DNA of 35,440 nucleotides from JBBDXA01 sp040902585 (GCA_040902585.1 JBBDXA010000093.1:1-35440), one strand, 5' to 3'; counted from the first letter of the stretch, positions 24,787 to 32,460 are shown. Notes: generated by a model from the letters alone, not told the origin. Translations and numbers: made by a program.

Positions 24787-24840
24787 ACCCTAACGTATGA
24801 CGCAGAAAACCCTATATTCATAGGTAAAACTGCGTTAGGG
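24787..24840. promoter_or_regulatory. Nested inverted repeats at the left end, candidate integrase sites
   Basis: CCCTAACG (24788-24795) faces CGTTAGGG (24833-24840); ACGCAG (24800-24805) faces CTGCGT (24830-24835); ACCCTA-N6-TAGG lies inside (24809-24824). ACCCTA-N6-TAGG occurs again at 32537-32552, next to the right repeat. Placement at both element ends suggests recombinase binding sites. Confidence 0.45.
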
Positions 24841-24880
24841 TAAAGTGCCAGAAATGACCACAAATGACCGCTTACGGGTT

Positions 24881-25249
24881 TCACTGAAACCCGCGTATGC
24901 GCTCGGCGCGGCCTTTCTTCTCTGTCCCTGTCTCCGTGTGTTCCTCGCTGAAGTTGCATGATGAGCAGGTGTACGTTCGACGCAGTACACCGACCACACC
25001 CATCATGGGGTCCGGCTTGCTGCTCGTGACGCCCCACGTTCGCTTGCCGCATTTCGGGCATGGTGGCAGCGCCGGCTTATCCAACTCGGCGAGCTTCGCT
25101 TTGATCTGCGCGTTCTCCTCTCGCAGCACCGCCACTTGCTCCTGCGCGTCAAGCACGGCTTGCCGCAACTCCATGATGCGCTCCTGCGCTTCCAACTTTG
25201 CCCCGGCCTTGAGGAGTTTCCAAATGTCGGCGAACGTCGCAAGTCCCAT
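24881..25249 (-). CDS. Coiled-coil / zinc-ribbon protein of the element
   Basis: A 122-residue protein. Residues about 15-55 form a heptad-rich helix (AQERIMELRQAVLDAQEQVAVLREENAQIKAKLAEL, read in parts), followed by a zinc ribbon with CPKCGKR (about 63-69) and CSSCNF (about 95-100). The tail is charged. It probably binds nucleic acid or a partner through the ribbon and self-associates through the coil. The ATG at 25249 has GGAGG 9 nt upstream. It is transcribed leftwards, towards the left repeat, divergent from the rest of the element. No named family is claimed. Confidence 0.65.
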   Translation of the reverse strand: MGLATFADIWKLLKAGAKLEAQERIMELRQAVLDAQEQVAVLREENAQIKAKLAELDKPALPPCPKCGKRTWGVTSSKPDPMMGVVGVLRRTYTCSSCNFSEEHTETGTEKKGRAERIRGFQ

Positions 25250-25327
25250 AGGTGTATCCCTCCGTTGATGGGCGTGTCAGTCACTTGCACGAACACGATG
25301 AGATTATCGGCTAGAATCGGCTCAGGG

Positions 25328-25349
25328 CATCGGGATTAGCTACCCGATG
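25328..25349 (+). promoter_or_regulatory. Inverted repeat in the divergent leader
   Basis: CATCGGG (25328-25334) pairs with CCCGATG (25343-25349) around ATTAGCTA. It follows a -10-like TAGAAT (25312-25317), for which no -35 was found. It could be an operator or a leader hairpin of the gene at 25435. Confidence 0.4.
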
Positions 25350-25391
25350 AAGTCCGGCGGGGGCGAGCGTGTAATTCACCTTCACGCATCG

Positions 25392-25406
25392 CCCCCCCCC
25401 CCCCCC
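25392..25406. repeat. 15-C homopolymer tract
   Basis: Fifteen consecutive C lie 28 bp before the ATG at 25435 and 11 bp before the ribosome binding-site region. Such a tract is prone to slippage. It may be a real length-variable site or an assembly or sequencing artefact. Confidence 0.8.
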
Positions 25407-25434
25407 GCACGCCCTCTGTCTGAAAGGTGAAACC

Positions 25435-25866
25435 ATGTCCAGCGCGCGCCGGCGCAAAGGGGTGCAACGTCTACCCGTCGATGAGACGGACGCGGACTAT
25501 CAGCGCGGAGTCCGACATGGCATTGAGTATCAGCGCATCGTTGACAGTCAGCCGACCGAGGCGCTTCCACTGCGATTCAGGGCGGACGTGTTGAGCTTGA
25601 ATGGAGCCGTGCAGTATCGGCGCGGCTTTGCCGCCGGCCGCGAACAGGCGAAAGACAACCTGCCGCCCCTCGACGTTCGCCAGCGCGCCGCGCTGTCTTT
25701 CATCCGTCGTCAAGGCGATCGACACGCCACTGCAAACCGCATCGCAAGCGCGGCGAGTGTGTCGATCGAGACAGTGAAAGAATGGTGCAGGCCAGGCGGT
25801 CCCCTGTGGCATCGTGGAGTCCGTGGAAAAACTGGGCGCTCAGGCGGCTATCGAATTGAAGTATGA
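25435..25866 (+). CDS. Element protein with C-terminal helix-turn-helix
   Basis: A 143-residue basic protein, unknown family. The first part repeats a Tyr-Arg-Gly pattern (DYQRGVRHGIEYQRIV, then QYRRGFAAGREQAKDN), and the C-terminal part (RQGDRHATANRIASAASVSIETVKEWCRPG) looks like a helix-turn-helix followed by a wing-like end (LWHRGVRGKTGRSGGYRIEV). It is probably a DNA-binding or regulatory protein of the element. The ATG at 25435 has AAAGGTG 7 nt upstream. It is the first rightward gene, behind the poly-C tract and hairpin. Confidence 0.6.
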   Translation: MSSARRRKGVQRLPVDETDADYQRGVRHGIEYQRIVDSQPTEALPLRFRADVLSLNGAVQYRRGFAAGREQAKDNLPPLDVRQRAALSFIRRQGDRHATANRIASAASVSIETVKEWCRPGGPLWHRGVRGKTGRSGGYRIEV

Positions 25867-25914
25867 CGATTGGCACCAATTGTGGCACCGAATCGGCATC
25901 GAGCGGCTGTAAAA

Positions 25915-25934
25915 CCTCGCATATAGCTGCGAGG
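25915..25934 (+). promoter_or_regulatory. Hairpin sequestering the ribosome binding site
   Basis: CCTCGC (25915-25920) pairs perfectly with GCGAGG (25929-25934), which includes the GAGG ribosome binding site, 8 nt before the ATG at 25943. The loop is ATATAGCT. Folding would hide the site and lower translation of the excisionase-like gene. Nearby, ATTGG-CA-CCAAT (25869-25880) is also a palindrome. Confidence 0.55.
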
Positions 25935-25942
25935 AAACGCCG

Positions 25943-26206
25943 ATGCCCGACTCCCATCCGATGCAAGACGCTCTCACGCCGCCGCAAGTGGCCGAAGCGC
26001 TGGGCGTGAATCCAACGAAGATCATCGACTTCATCCGCAGCGGCGAGTTGCGGGCCGTGAATCTCGCACGGCGCGAGTCTCGCCGCCCGCGCTGGCGGAT
26101 TCTCCGAACCGACCTTGAGACGTTCATAGCGGGGCGCTCGTCGCAGCGCCCCATGCCGGCGAAGCGCGTTCGTCGGCGAGACATGACCGCACCCGATCGC
26201 TACTGA
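25943..26206 (+). CDS. Excisionase-like HTH protein
   Basis: An 87-residue helix-turn-helix protein of the excisionase/MerR-like HTH_17 type: LTPPQVAEALGVNPTKIIDFIRSGELRAVNL (about 11-41), then a basic wing (RRESRRPRWRILRTDLETFI). This is the usual shape of recombination directionality factors. It probably controls excision or transcription of the element. Good GAGG ribosome binding site, which lies in a hairpin. It is followed almost directly by the primase gene. Confidence 0.75.
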   Translation: MPDSHPMQDALTPPQVAEALGVNPTKIIDFIRSGELRAVNLARRESRRPRWRILRTDLETFIAGRSSQRPMPAKRVRRRDMTAPDRY

Positions 26207-26214
26207 AATGAAAA

Positions 26215-26236
26215 CGCCGGCGTTTGAGCGCCGGCG
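26215..26236. promoter_or_regulatory. CGCCGGCG inverted repeat between the excisionase-like and primase genes
   Basis: CGCCGGCG (26215-26222) recurs after TTTGAG as CGCCGGCG (26229-26236), each self-complementary, so a stable hairpin forms. On the minus strand a T-rich run follows (TTTTCATTTC), but no minus-strand gene reads there. It is a reason to prefer the primase start at 26274. Confidence 0.45.
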
Positions 26237-26273
26237 ATCATGCGGCTCGGCGTTGGAAACACAGGCCGCAGAC

Positions 26274-28544
26274 ATGAGTTTAGCAACCGCCCCACTTCAA
26301 TCCTTCCATGCAATCCCCGCCGAGCTTCGCGCTCTGCCGCGCTGGGTCTTGTGGCGATGGCAGCAGCGGAAGAACAAGCGGACGAAGGTTCCCTTCCAAG
26401 CCAGCGGCGCGCCGGCGAAGTCCACCGACCCCGCAACGTGGACCACGTTTGAGTCGGCACTGTCCGCCTTCGATGCCGGCGGATTCGACGGCATCGGCTT
26501 CGCGCTGGGCGACGGCATCGCAGGCATCGACCTGGATAGCGCGATCGACGAAGCCGGGATTCTCCATCCGTGGGCGAGAGAGATTGTCAATCGGATCAAG
26601 AGCTACACCGAAGTATCGCCCAGCGGGCGCGGCCTTCACATCATCGTGCGCGCTCAACTGCCCGCCGGCCGTCGCCGCAAGAGCAACGTCGAAATGTACG
26701 ACGCCGGGCGATACTTCTGCATGACAGGCAAGCCCCTGCCGGGGACCGTCGATCGCGTCGAACATCGCGGCGACGAATTACACGAGCTGCACCGCACCAT
26801 GTTTGGCCAGACCACTCAACGCAGCTCAAGCCATGTCGCGCCGCCTGCGAACGGCTCGCCACGTAGGACAATCGCGGACGCCGACCGGCTCATCATCGAA
26901 ACACTGTGCGAAGGGGATGCGAAGACAACGCGGCTATGGGCGGGCGACGTGAGCGACTACGGTAACGATCGCTCCCGCGCCGACCTTGCCCTCTGCAATC
27001 GCCTCATCGACGCAGCCGACGGCGATCGCGTCGTGATGGATCAACTCTTTCGACAATCAGGCTTGATGCGCCCGAAGTGGAATGAGAACCGAGGCGGGAA
27101 GACTTATGGCCAACTCACCATCGACAAGGCGCTCGCCGGCCGCAACGGGCATGCCCACGAAACGCCACAGGACCATGCCGACCACTTGAGCGACATCGGC
27201 AACGCCGCGCGATTCGCGCACAGCAACCGCAATCGGCTTCGATTCCTGTACGGCCCCGATCGCTGGCTTGTGTGGGATGACACGCGATGGAAGCCCGACG
27301 ATGACGGCACCGTGGTTCGCATGGGCAAGCAGTGCGTCCTGTCGATCTATGACGAAGCCAAGCAAGCCGATGAACAACAGCGTGAGAGGATCGTCAAGCA
27401 CGCGCTGCGATCGGAACGGCGTGACCGCATTGCCGCGATGATCGACTTGGCCAGGCCGGAGCTTGCCGCGCAGCCCGATGCGATGGACGCGGACCCCTTC
27501 CTGTTCAACGTGATGAACGGAACGATCGATCTTCGCACCGGCGCGCTGCGCCCTCACTCGCCCGATGATCGAATCACGAAGCTCGCTCCCGTCGCGTTCG
27601 ATGCCGGCGCTTCCGCCCCACTGTTCACCGCCTTCCTGCATCGCACCTTCGCGGGGGACGCGGACCTGATCGCCTACGTGCAGCGCGTGCTCGGCATGGC
27701 GCTCACGTCCGACGTGAGAGAACAGCACCTTTGGATCTTCCTGGGCGACGGCGCGAACGGCAAAAGTACGCTGCTCGATTCGGTATGCAATCTCATGGGT
27801 GACTACAGCGCGCAAGCGCCGCCAACTCTGTTCAGCGCGAGCAAGCAGCGCGAGCACGCGACGGAGCTTGCGGACTTGATGGGCCGGCGGCTTATCGTCG
27901 GCTGTGAAACCGAAGACGGCGCGGGCCTTCGCCTTCAACTCGTCAAGCAACTCACGGGCAACGCGCGAATCAAGGCGCGATTCATGCGGCAGGACTATTT
28001 CGAGTTTCAGCGGACGCACAAGCTGATCCTGATGACGAACAATCGGCCGGTCGTGAGCGAAGACAGCGAAGCCGTGTGGCGACGAATACGGCTTGTGCCG
28101 TTCAACGTCGTCATTCCAGAGGCCGAACGTGATGCGCAGCTGCTCGGCAAGCTGCAATCCGAAGCGCCGGGGATTCTCAACTGGCTTGTTGCCGGCTGCC
28201 TTCAATGGCAGCGAGCCGGTTTACAGGAACCGCCGGCCGTGGTCGGCGCGACGCGCGAGTATCGCAGCAGCGCCGATAACGTCGCCGCGTTCGTGAATGA
28301 GCAGTGCATCCTTGATGCCACAGCTTGGACCGCTTCCGCCGATTTGATGGAGTCCTATGAAGACTGGTGCGAAGCTCGCAAGGAACGGGCGATGAGCAGC
28401 CGGGCCTTTCACGGCCGACTGCCCGCGTTCGGATGCAAGGCCGCGAAACAGCGCGAGCGCCGAGGCTGGTTCGGCGTTCGCTTGAACTCACACCCGGACA
28501 CAACGGACAGAACGGACACCACTTCCGCTATGACGGCTACGTAA
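26274..28544 (+). CDS. Primase-helicase, P4/D5 family
   Basis: A 756-residue replication protein. The N-terminal region (LPRWVLWRWQQRKNKRTKVPF, GIGFALGDGIAGIDLDSAID, SPSGRGLHIIVRA) has the D-x-D-type pattern of primase-polymerase-like domains of such elements. A D5_N-type region (DTRWKPDDDGTVVRMGKQCV and after) precedes the SF3 helicase with Walker A GDGANGKST (codons about 491-499), a Walker B-like region and the LILMTNNRPVV sensor motif. It would open and prime the element's DNA. The start at 26274 (reading MSLATAPLQSFHAIPAEL) matches the family N-terminus; an ATG at 26208 would add 22 residues through a hairpin. The final codons lie in a 48-bp inverted repeat. Confidence 0.85.
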   Translation: MSLATAPLQSFHAIPAELRALPRWVLWRWQQRKNKRTKVPFQASGAPAKSTDPATWTTFESALSAFDAGGFDGIGFALGDGIAGIDLDSAIDEAGILHPWAREIVNRIKSYTEVSPSGRGLHIIVRAQLPAGRRRKSNVEMYDAGRYFCMTGKPLPGTVDRVEHRGDELHELHRTMFGQTTQRSSSHVAPPANGSPRRTIADADRLIIETLCEGDAKTTRLWAGDVSDYGNDRSRADLALCNRLIDAADGDRVVMDQLFRQSGLMRPKWNENRGGKTYGQLTIDKALAGRNGHAHETPQDHADHLSDIGNAARFAHSNRNRLRFLYGPDRWLVWDDTRWKPDDDGTVVRMGKQCVLSIYDEAKQADEQQRERIVKHALRSERRDRIAAMIDLARPELAAQPDAMDADPFLFNVMNGTIDLRTGALRPHSPDDRITKLAPVAFDAGASAPLFTAFLHRTFAGDADLIAYVQRVLGMALTSDVREQHLWIFLGDGANGKSTLLDSVCNLMGDYSAQAPPTLFSASKQREHATELADLMGRRLIVGCETEDGAGLRLQLVKQLTGNARIKARFMRQDYFEFQRTHKLILMTNNRPVVSEDSEAVWRRIRLVPFNVVIPEAERDAQLLGKLQSEAPGILNWLVAGCLQWQRAGLQEPPAVVGATREYRSSADNVAAFVNEQCILDATAWTASADLMESYEDWCEARKERAMSSRAFHGRLPAFGCKAAKQRERRGWFGVRLNSHPDTTDRTDTTSAMTAT

Positions 28545-28600
28545 CCCCTTCGCGTAGCGCTCATAGCAGAAGTGCCGTCCGTTCTGTCCGATCCGTCCGG
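28494..28600. repeat. 48-bp arm imperfect inverted repeat over the primase 3' end
   Basis: The arms 28494-28541 and 28553-28600 match at about 40 of 48 positions when inverted; the 11-bp loop holds the stop codon (28542-28544). Words like CGGACAGAACGGAC repeat within it. It may be a transcription or RNA stability element, or a remnant of an inserted repeat. No T-tract follows. Confidence 0.65.
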
Positions 28601-28632
28601 CGTCCAGCAAGTCAACCTGTGGAGTCCTGTTC

Positions 28633-29004
28633 GTGAACCGCCCAATCCCGCATTCCTTGAGCTACGCCGAGCCTCACCGCGTCGATGAGCTTCGCCCGCG
28701 TCACCGGACCACGCGAATCGGACGGCATCCGAGCGAGCAGGTGTATACACACCTTCGCAGAGACACAACGAAGCGCGCCGGACGGCTTGACCCCGCCGAC
28801 CGACGCCTTGCGGTTGTAGTGCCGTCGCCGGGCGATAGAAGATACCCCGTTCAACTTTCACAATGGCAGCATTTACAAGCCGTTGCAATCATGCCTGAAA
28901 CCGAACCTGAAACCACCTGCGCGCCACGCCTTCGTTTTCTCCCTGAAAACGAGGGTCCGCGCGCGTGCGGCGGGTTTCAGCCTCGCACGGAAGGGAGCGA
29001 GTAA
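28633..29004 (+). CDS. Hypothetical element protein, GTG start
   Basis: A 123-residue basic, Arg/Pro-rich protein with no family recognised (PADRRLAVVVPSPGDRRYPV, then QLSQWQHLQAV). A GTG at 28633 has GGAG 8 nt upstream, and the TAA touches the next ATG (TAAATG), as in coupled genes. Opposite-strand open frames over the same DNA have no such support. The C-terminal third is less protein-like, so an internal start or a shorter gene is possible. Confidence 0.45.
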   Translation: MNRPIPHSLSYAEPHRVDELRPRHRTTRIGRHPSEQVYTHLRRDTTKRAGRLDPADRRLAVVVPSPGDRRYPVQLSQWQHLQAVAIMPETEPETTCAPRLRFLPENEGPRACGGFQPRTEGSE

Positions 29005-29304
29005 ATGCCGACGCGCAAAGACACCGACCGTGACAAAGACACGAGCGACGCGCGCCGATCCGTGGCGGACCTGATCGACGGAAGCGGCGCTATGCTCACG
29101 CTACGCCGCGTCCCGCGATCGCTGCTGGAGCGCGTGCTTTCGGCGGCGGCGGACCTGGAAGCGCTCCCGATGCCGGACGGCAGCGTGCAGATTGACGAAC
29201 GTAGCTGGCAGCGCTTCGTGGCTTGCACACAGGTCGCATTGCTCGCCGGTGGCATCCGCGCTCGAGGCGTCCGGCCGGTTGAACCTCAACGCGCTTCCGC
29301 CTGA
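29005..29304 (+). CDS. Hypothetical element protein
   Basis: A 99-residue protein, helical in the middle (RRVPRSLLERVLSAAADLEAL, then QIDERSWQRFVACTQVALLAGGIRA). The start touches the preceding stop (TAAATG), and GGGAG lies 7 nt before the ATG. No family recognised. It is part of a run of closely packed small rightward genes. Confidence 0.6.
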   Translation: MPTRKDTDRDKDTSDARRSVADLIDGSGAMLTLRRVPRSLLERVLSAAADLEALPMPDGSVQIDERSWQRFVACTQVALLAGGIRARGVRPVEPQRASA

Positions 29305-29325
29305 TCCAACGTGATTAACAGGACG

Positions 29326-29721
29326 ATGGCAAAGACAACGAACAAAACGAAAGCCAAGCGAACGGCGAAGCGAAAGGCCAAGTCGAAGGACGGCCGCAAC
29401 ACGCGAGGCCGATGGACCCCCGGCGTATCGGGCAACCCGGCCGGGCGTCCGCCGGGCAAGCGCCGGTCCGCCCTGCTGCGCGACATGGCCGGCGATCCGC
29501 ACAAGGGCGGCATCACGCGCGGCGCGGCGCTCGCCTGCCTCATCTGGGCCAAGGCGCTCGCCGGCGATCGCTACTGCATCGGCCTCATCTTCGATCGCGT
29601 CGAAGGGCGCGCGATGACGGCCGAGGAAGCGAAGGCGCTTGAGTCGATGGACGATTCGCCGATCCGACTCCCGGCCGGCGGCCCCTGGGATTTGAACGAT
29701 GACACGACACCAGAAACGTGA
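29326..29721 (+). CDS. DUF5681 domain protein
   Basis: A 131-residue protein with a very basic N-terminus (TKAKRTAKRKAKSKDG) and the DUF5681 signature GRWTPGVSGNPAGRPPGKR (residues about 27-45), matching the usual G-x-F-x-x-G-x-S-G-N-P-x-G-R-P. The remaining part (ALACLIWAKALAGDRYCIGLIF) is helical. DUF5681 proteins are common in phages and prophages, often by packaging genes; function is not settled. The ATG at 29326 was chosen; a GTG at 29311 is possible. It overlaps the next gene by 23 bp. Confidence 0.75.
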   Translation: MAKTTNKTKAKRTAKRKAKSKDGRNTRGRWTPGVSGNPAGRPPGKRRSALLRDMAGDPHKGGITRGAALACLIWAKALAGDRYCIGLIFDRVEGRAMTAEEAKALESMDDSPIRLPAGGPWDLNDDTTPET

Positions 29722-30004
29722 CGCCTACTACCGCGCGATGAGCCGGTGCATGAACCTGACGCACTATGCCGAGCTGGTCGAGGCCGTGGAGCGCACGGCG
29801 TACTTCGCTCTGCTGATCGACCTTCGCCGGCGCGCTGCTCGCATCGCGTGCGACATTCCCGACGTGGCCGCGCTGGATCGCCAGTGGCGCGACTGGTGGG
29901 CGCGAGCGATTGCCGCCGCCCGCCGCGTGAAGCGCCTGTGCAGCGTGCCCGAATACGTCAACGTCGCCGACGCCGTGCTTGCGCGCGTCGAGCCTTGCGG
30001 ATGA
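29699..30004 (+). CDS. Hypothetical element protein
   Basis: A 101-residue protein, mostly helical and rich in Arg and Ala (YAELVEAVERTAYFALLIDLRRRAARIACDIPDVAALDRQWRDWW, read in parts). It overlaps the DUF5681 gene by 23 bp. GGGA lies about 8 nt before the ATG. No family recognised. Confidence 0.55.
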   Translation: MTRHQKRDAYYRAMSRCMNLTHYAELVEAVERTAYFALLIDLRRRAARIACDIPDVAALDRQWRDWWARAIAAARRVKRLCSVPEYVNVADAVLARVEPCG

Positions 30005-30031
30005 ACCCTCACCCTGGAAAGGAAACACACC

Positions 30032-30334
30032 ATGAGCCTTGCACACGACATCATCACTCGCCTTGAGAACGAAGCCCGCACGCTCTCCGATCGCATTGCC
30101 ACGTTGAAGCGCATCGCGCCCGAACTCTCGCATGACAACGCCGAGATTCGGAAGGCGTCGATGCTTATCACGTCCCTGCTCGCCAGCGTGAACGCAACGG
30201 ACCAAGCATTCGCCGAGTCACACGGCGGCGGCATCGTGATGAACGCACCCAGCGCGCCGGCGAGCCCGCGCGATCGATCCTTCATCGACAGCATGTATCG
30301 CGCCGCCGGCGTTCGCGCCGCCGATCCTGTCTGA
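30032..30334 (+). CDS. Hypothetical element protein
   Basis: A 100-residue protein. The first half is helical (AHDIITRLENEARTLSDRIATLKRIAPEL, read in parts); the second half is looser with GGG and Pro/Ala stretches. A strong ribosome binding site (GGAAAGGAAA) precedes the ATG. No family recognised. Confidence 0.6.
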   Translation: MSLAHDIITRLENEARTLSDRIATLKRIAPELSHDNAEIRKASMLITSLLASVNATDQAFAESHGGGIVMNAPSAPASPRDRSFIDSMYRAAGVRAADPV

Positions 30335-30381
30335 TCGCACCTGATCTACTCACCCTCACCCTTGAACGGAGCATCACCATC

Positions 30382-30936
30382 ATGGCCACAAAAACCAAAC
30401 ACCTGACCATCGAAGAAATGGAGCGGCAAGTCACGGAAGCCCGCGAGGCCGCCATGGCGCGCTATCGCGGGCTGCTCGCCCAGCCCGACGCCGACGCCGG
30501 CGAGATTGAGGAAGCGGCGCGCGTCGTCGGCCGCGCCGATCGCGTCGATGAGGATCGCGCCGCCGTGCGGCGCGCGGCCGAGTGCCAGCGCAAGCTGGAT
30601 GAGCAATCGAAGATCGACAAGGCCCGCGCGAAGCTGTCCGCCGAGCTTGAAGCACTCGACTACAACAGCCCGCAGCGCGTGCATGAGCGCGCCGTCGCCG
30701 CGCTGGAAACGAAGATCGCGGAGAACACGCGCGAGTCCGATGCCCTGGATCGGTTCGGCCGCGAGCTACACGAACTCAGGGAGGCCCATGCGGAACTGTT
30801 CGACGATGAACCGCCGACGGAGCCGGCCGCGCCCCGGCAGACGGAATGGCCGGAGTTGCAACCGGGCGTGCATAAGGTGCCGGCGGTGCAGCATGATTGG
30901 CAGCCGGGCATCGGCACGCCCCGCGCCGTGAGCTGA
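30382..30936 (+). CDS. Hypothetical coiled-coil protein of the element
   Basis: A 184-residue highly charged protein, almost all helix and coiled-coil-like from residue 9 to about 145 (LTIEEMERQVTEAREAAMARY; KLDEQSKIDKARAKLSAELEAL; ALETKIAENTRESDAL), with a Pro-rich, tryptophan-containing tail (EPAAPRQTEWPELQPGVHKV, then HDWQPGIGTPRAVS). It may be a scaffold or binding protein; no family was recognised. GGAG lies 10 nt before the ATG. It is the last rightward gene. Confidence 0.6.
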   Translation: MATKTKHLTIEEMERQVTEAREAAMARYRGLLAQPDADAGEIEEAARVVGRADRVDEDRAAVRRAAECQRKLDEQSKIDKARAKLSAELEALDYNSPQRVHERAVAALETKIAENTRESDALDRFGRELHELREAHAELFDDEPPTEPAAPRQTEWPELQPGVHKVPAVQHDWQPGIGTPRAVS

Positions 30937-30958
30937 TCGGTTGAAGGTCCGCCCCGCA

Positions 30959-30981
30959 CGGCCCCGGATGATCCGGGGCCG
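30959..30981. terminator. Perfect GC hairpin after the last rightward gene
   Basis: CGGCCCCGGAT-G-ATCCGGGGCCG is a perfect inverted repeat 22 bp after the stop codon. No T-tract follows directly, so termination may be weak or factor-assisted. Confidence 0.5.
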
Positions 30982-31039
30982 TCGGGGATTCATGTCAGCG
31001 GCCAACGGCGCTATCGAATGCGCTACGGCTCGCCAAATC

Positions 31040-31069
31040 AAAAGACCCCGGCGCATCAGGCCGGGGTCT
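31040..31069 (-). terminator. Intrinsic terminator of the integrase gene
   Basis: Minus strand: AGACCCCGGC (31069-31060) pairs with GCCGGGGTCT (31052-31043), followed by TTTT and further T-rich bases. It begins 24 bp past the integrase stop codon. Confidence 0.85.
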
Positions 31070-31093
31070 AATCAAGTGTCTAGTAATCGTCGG

Positions 31094-32395
31094 TCAGCCC
31101 ACAAGCCGCAGACGGGGGCGTGATTCGCCGGCCTCGCGCTTCGTCGGCTTCGCCTTCCGCTTCCGCTTTGGCTTGACCTTCGCATCGCCCTTCGTCTCCA
31201 CAGGCTTGCCGTACAGCCACGCGCGAACATGATCCGCAACGGCCTTGAGGCGAGCATCGCTCACCGTCTCGACGTAGTGCGTCGATATGTCGCTCGGCTC
31301 GTGCCCCATGATGATCCCCGCCGCGCGATGGTCGCGCACTTCGTCGCTCACCGTCCGGTGAACGTGCCGCAACACGTAGAAGCCGAAACCCTTGCGATTC
31401 AGGCCGTGAGCCTTGAGCAACTTGCCGAACTCCTGCAACACCGCGTCACTGCTCTTGCCCCTCACCCAGCGCTGGCGATACTTCGTGATGAACACGGCAT
31501 CGGCATCCGCTTCGTCCGCCGGCTCACGGCGAGCGGCCAGCGCTTCGCGGATCGCCTTGACCGTCTCAGGCCACAGCGGACAGCGACGGGCGATCCCCGT
31601 CATTCGGCGCGGGAAGTCCAGCCAGCCGCCTTCAAGGTCCAAGTGCGAGCGATTGAGTGCGGACACGTCCGCGTTGCCGAGGCCGGCATTGATGCCGAGC
31701 AGGATCATCGCGCGGAGTTGCACGTCGGCCGCGTCGATGAGCTTGCAAACGTCGCCGGCCGTCAACACCTTCGGCCCCTTCTCTGCACGGGCCAGCCGTA
31801 GCACCTTTTTGCTCGGCCGGTTGAACTCGCTGCCGAACCGCATCGGGCGATCAATCAGCCCGTTCTTGAACCCGAAGCCGAACACCATGCGGACGCGGTT
31901 GATTTCGTTGCCGAGGGCCACAGGGCCAAGCCGCTTGGCGAGTTGCGAGCGGTAACCGGCGAAGTCCTGTGCGTCCAAGTCGTCTACCACGCGCTGGCGT
32001 CCGAACGCGCCGACGATGCCCTTGCATGTCTCGTCATAGTCGGCCAGCGATGACGCGGCAAGCTCGCCAGCATCATGCCGCCGGCGCTTCGCCTCATAGA
32101 ACGTGTCGCACAGCCGCTTGAGGGTGAGGCCGTCCGTCGATTGTCGCGGACGCCGGCCGGCTTGCAGGTCGTGAATCTCGCGCTGGTACTTCTCAAGCGC
32201 CGCTTCCCATCCCTCCGCCAGCGAGCCGAAGTATTCGAGCGAGCCTCGCACCTTCTTCGCCCAGCGGCCCCCGCCAGTCTTTTTGTCGATGAGTGGGAAC
32301 AGCGGGAAGTCTTCGTAGGGCAAGTGAGGCGCGAAGCGCTTCATGCGTGATTGCTTGCCCTTCGTCCGTCGCGTCGATACTGTTCGTGTAACCAT
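31094..32395 (-). CDS. Tyrosine recombinase (integrase), divergent catalytic motif
   Basis: A 433-residue tyrosine recombinase. An N-terminal AP2-like/arm region (SLEYFGSLAEGWEAALEKY) and core-binding helices lead to the catalytic domain from about residue 200. Visible: GINAGLGNADVSAL (235-247), in place of the usual TGxRxxEL, so Arg I is not where expected (Gly240-Asn241); PLWPET (273-278); YVLRH (340-344), where the His of HxxR is Tyr; GH (364-365); and nucleophile Tyr374 (STHYVE). This pattern is familiar in planctomycete integrases. The start has an excellent AGGAGG 8 nt upstream. It is the probable integrase of this element, lying 160 bp from the right repeat. Confidence 0.88.
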   Translation of the reverse strand: MVTRTVSTRRTKGKQSRMKRFAPHLPYEDFPLFPLIDKKTGGGRWAKKVRGSLEYFGSLAEGWEAALEKYQREIHDLQAGRRPRQSTDGLTLKRLCDTFYEAKRRRHDAGELAASSLADYDETCKGIVGAFGRQRVVDDLDAQDFAGYRSQLAKRLGPVALGNEINRVRMVFGFGFKNGLIDRPMRFGSEFNRPSKKVLRLARAEKGPKVLTAGDVCKLIDAADVQLRAMILLGINAGLGNADVSALNRSHLDLEGGWLDFPRRMTGIARRCPLWPETVKAIREALAARREPADEADADAVFITKYRQRWVRGKSSDAVLQEFGKLLKAHGLNRKGFGFYVLRHVHRTVSDEVRDHRAAGIIMGHEPSDISTHYVETVSDARLKAVADHVRAWLYGKPVETKGDAKVKPKRKRKAKPTKREAGESRPRLRLVG

Positions 32396-32432
32396 GATGC
32401 GAACCTCCTATACAGGTTGCCGATTGGCCAGG

Positions 32433-32460
32433 CCGCTTCGATGCTCCAACATCGAAGCGG
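32433..32460. promoter_or_regulatory. Inverted repeat upstream of the integrase
   Basis: CCGCTTCGATG (32433-32443) pairs perfectly with CATCGAAGCGG (32450-32460) around a 6-nt loop. It lies 38 bp upstream of the integrase start and could be an operator, leader hairpin or recombinase site. Confidence 0.5.

Noticed and set aside
28409..28888. Minus-strand open frames over the gap after the primase
   Set aside because: They run across the inverted repeat and lack a ribosome binding site; the plus GTG gene at 28633 has better support, although it remains uncertain.
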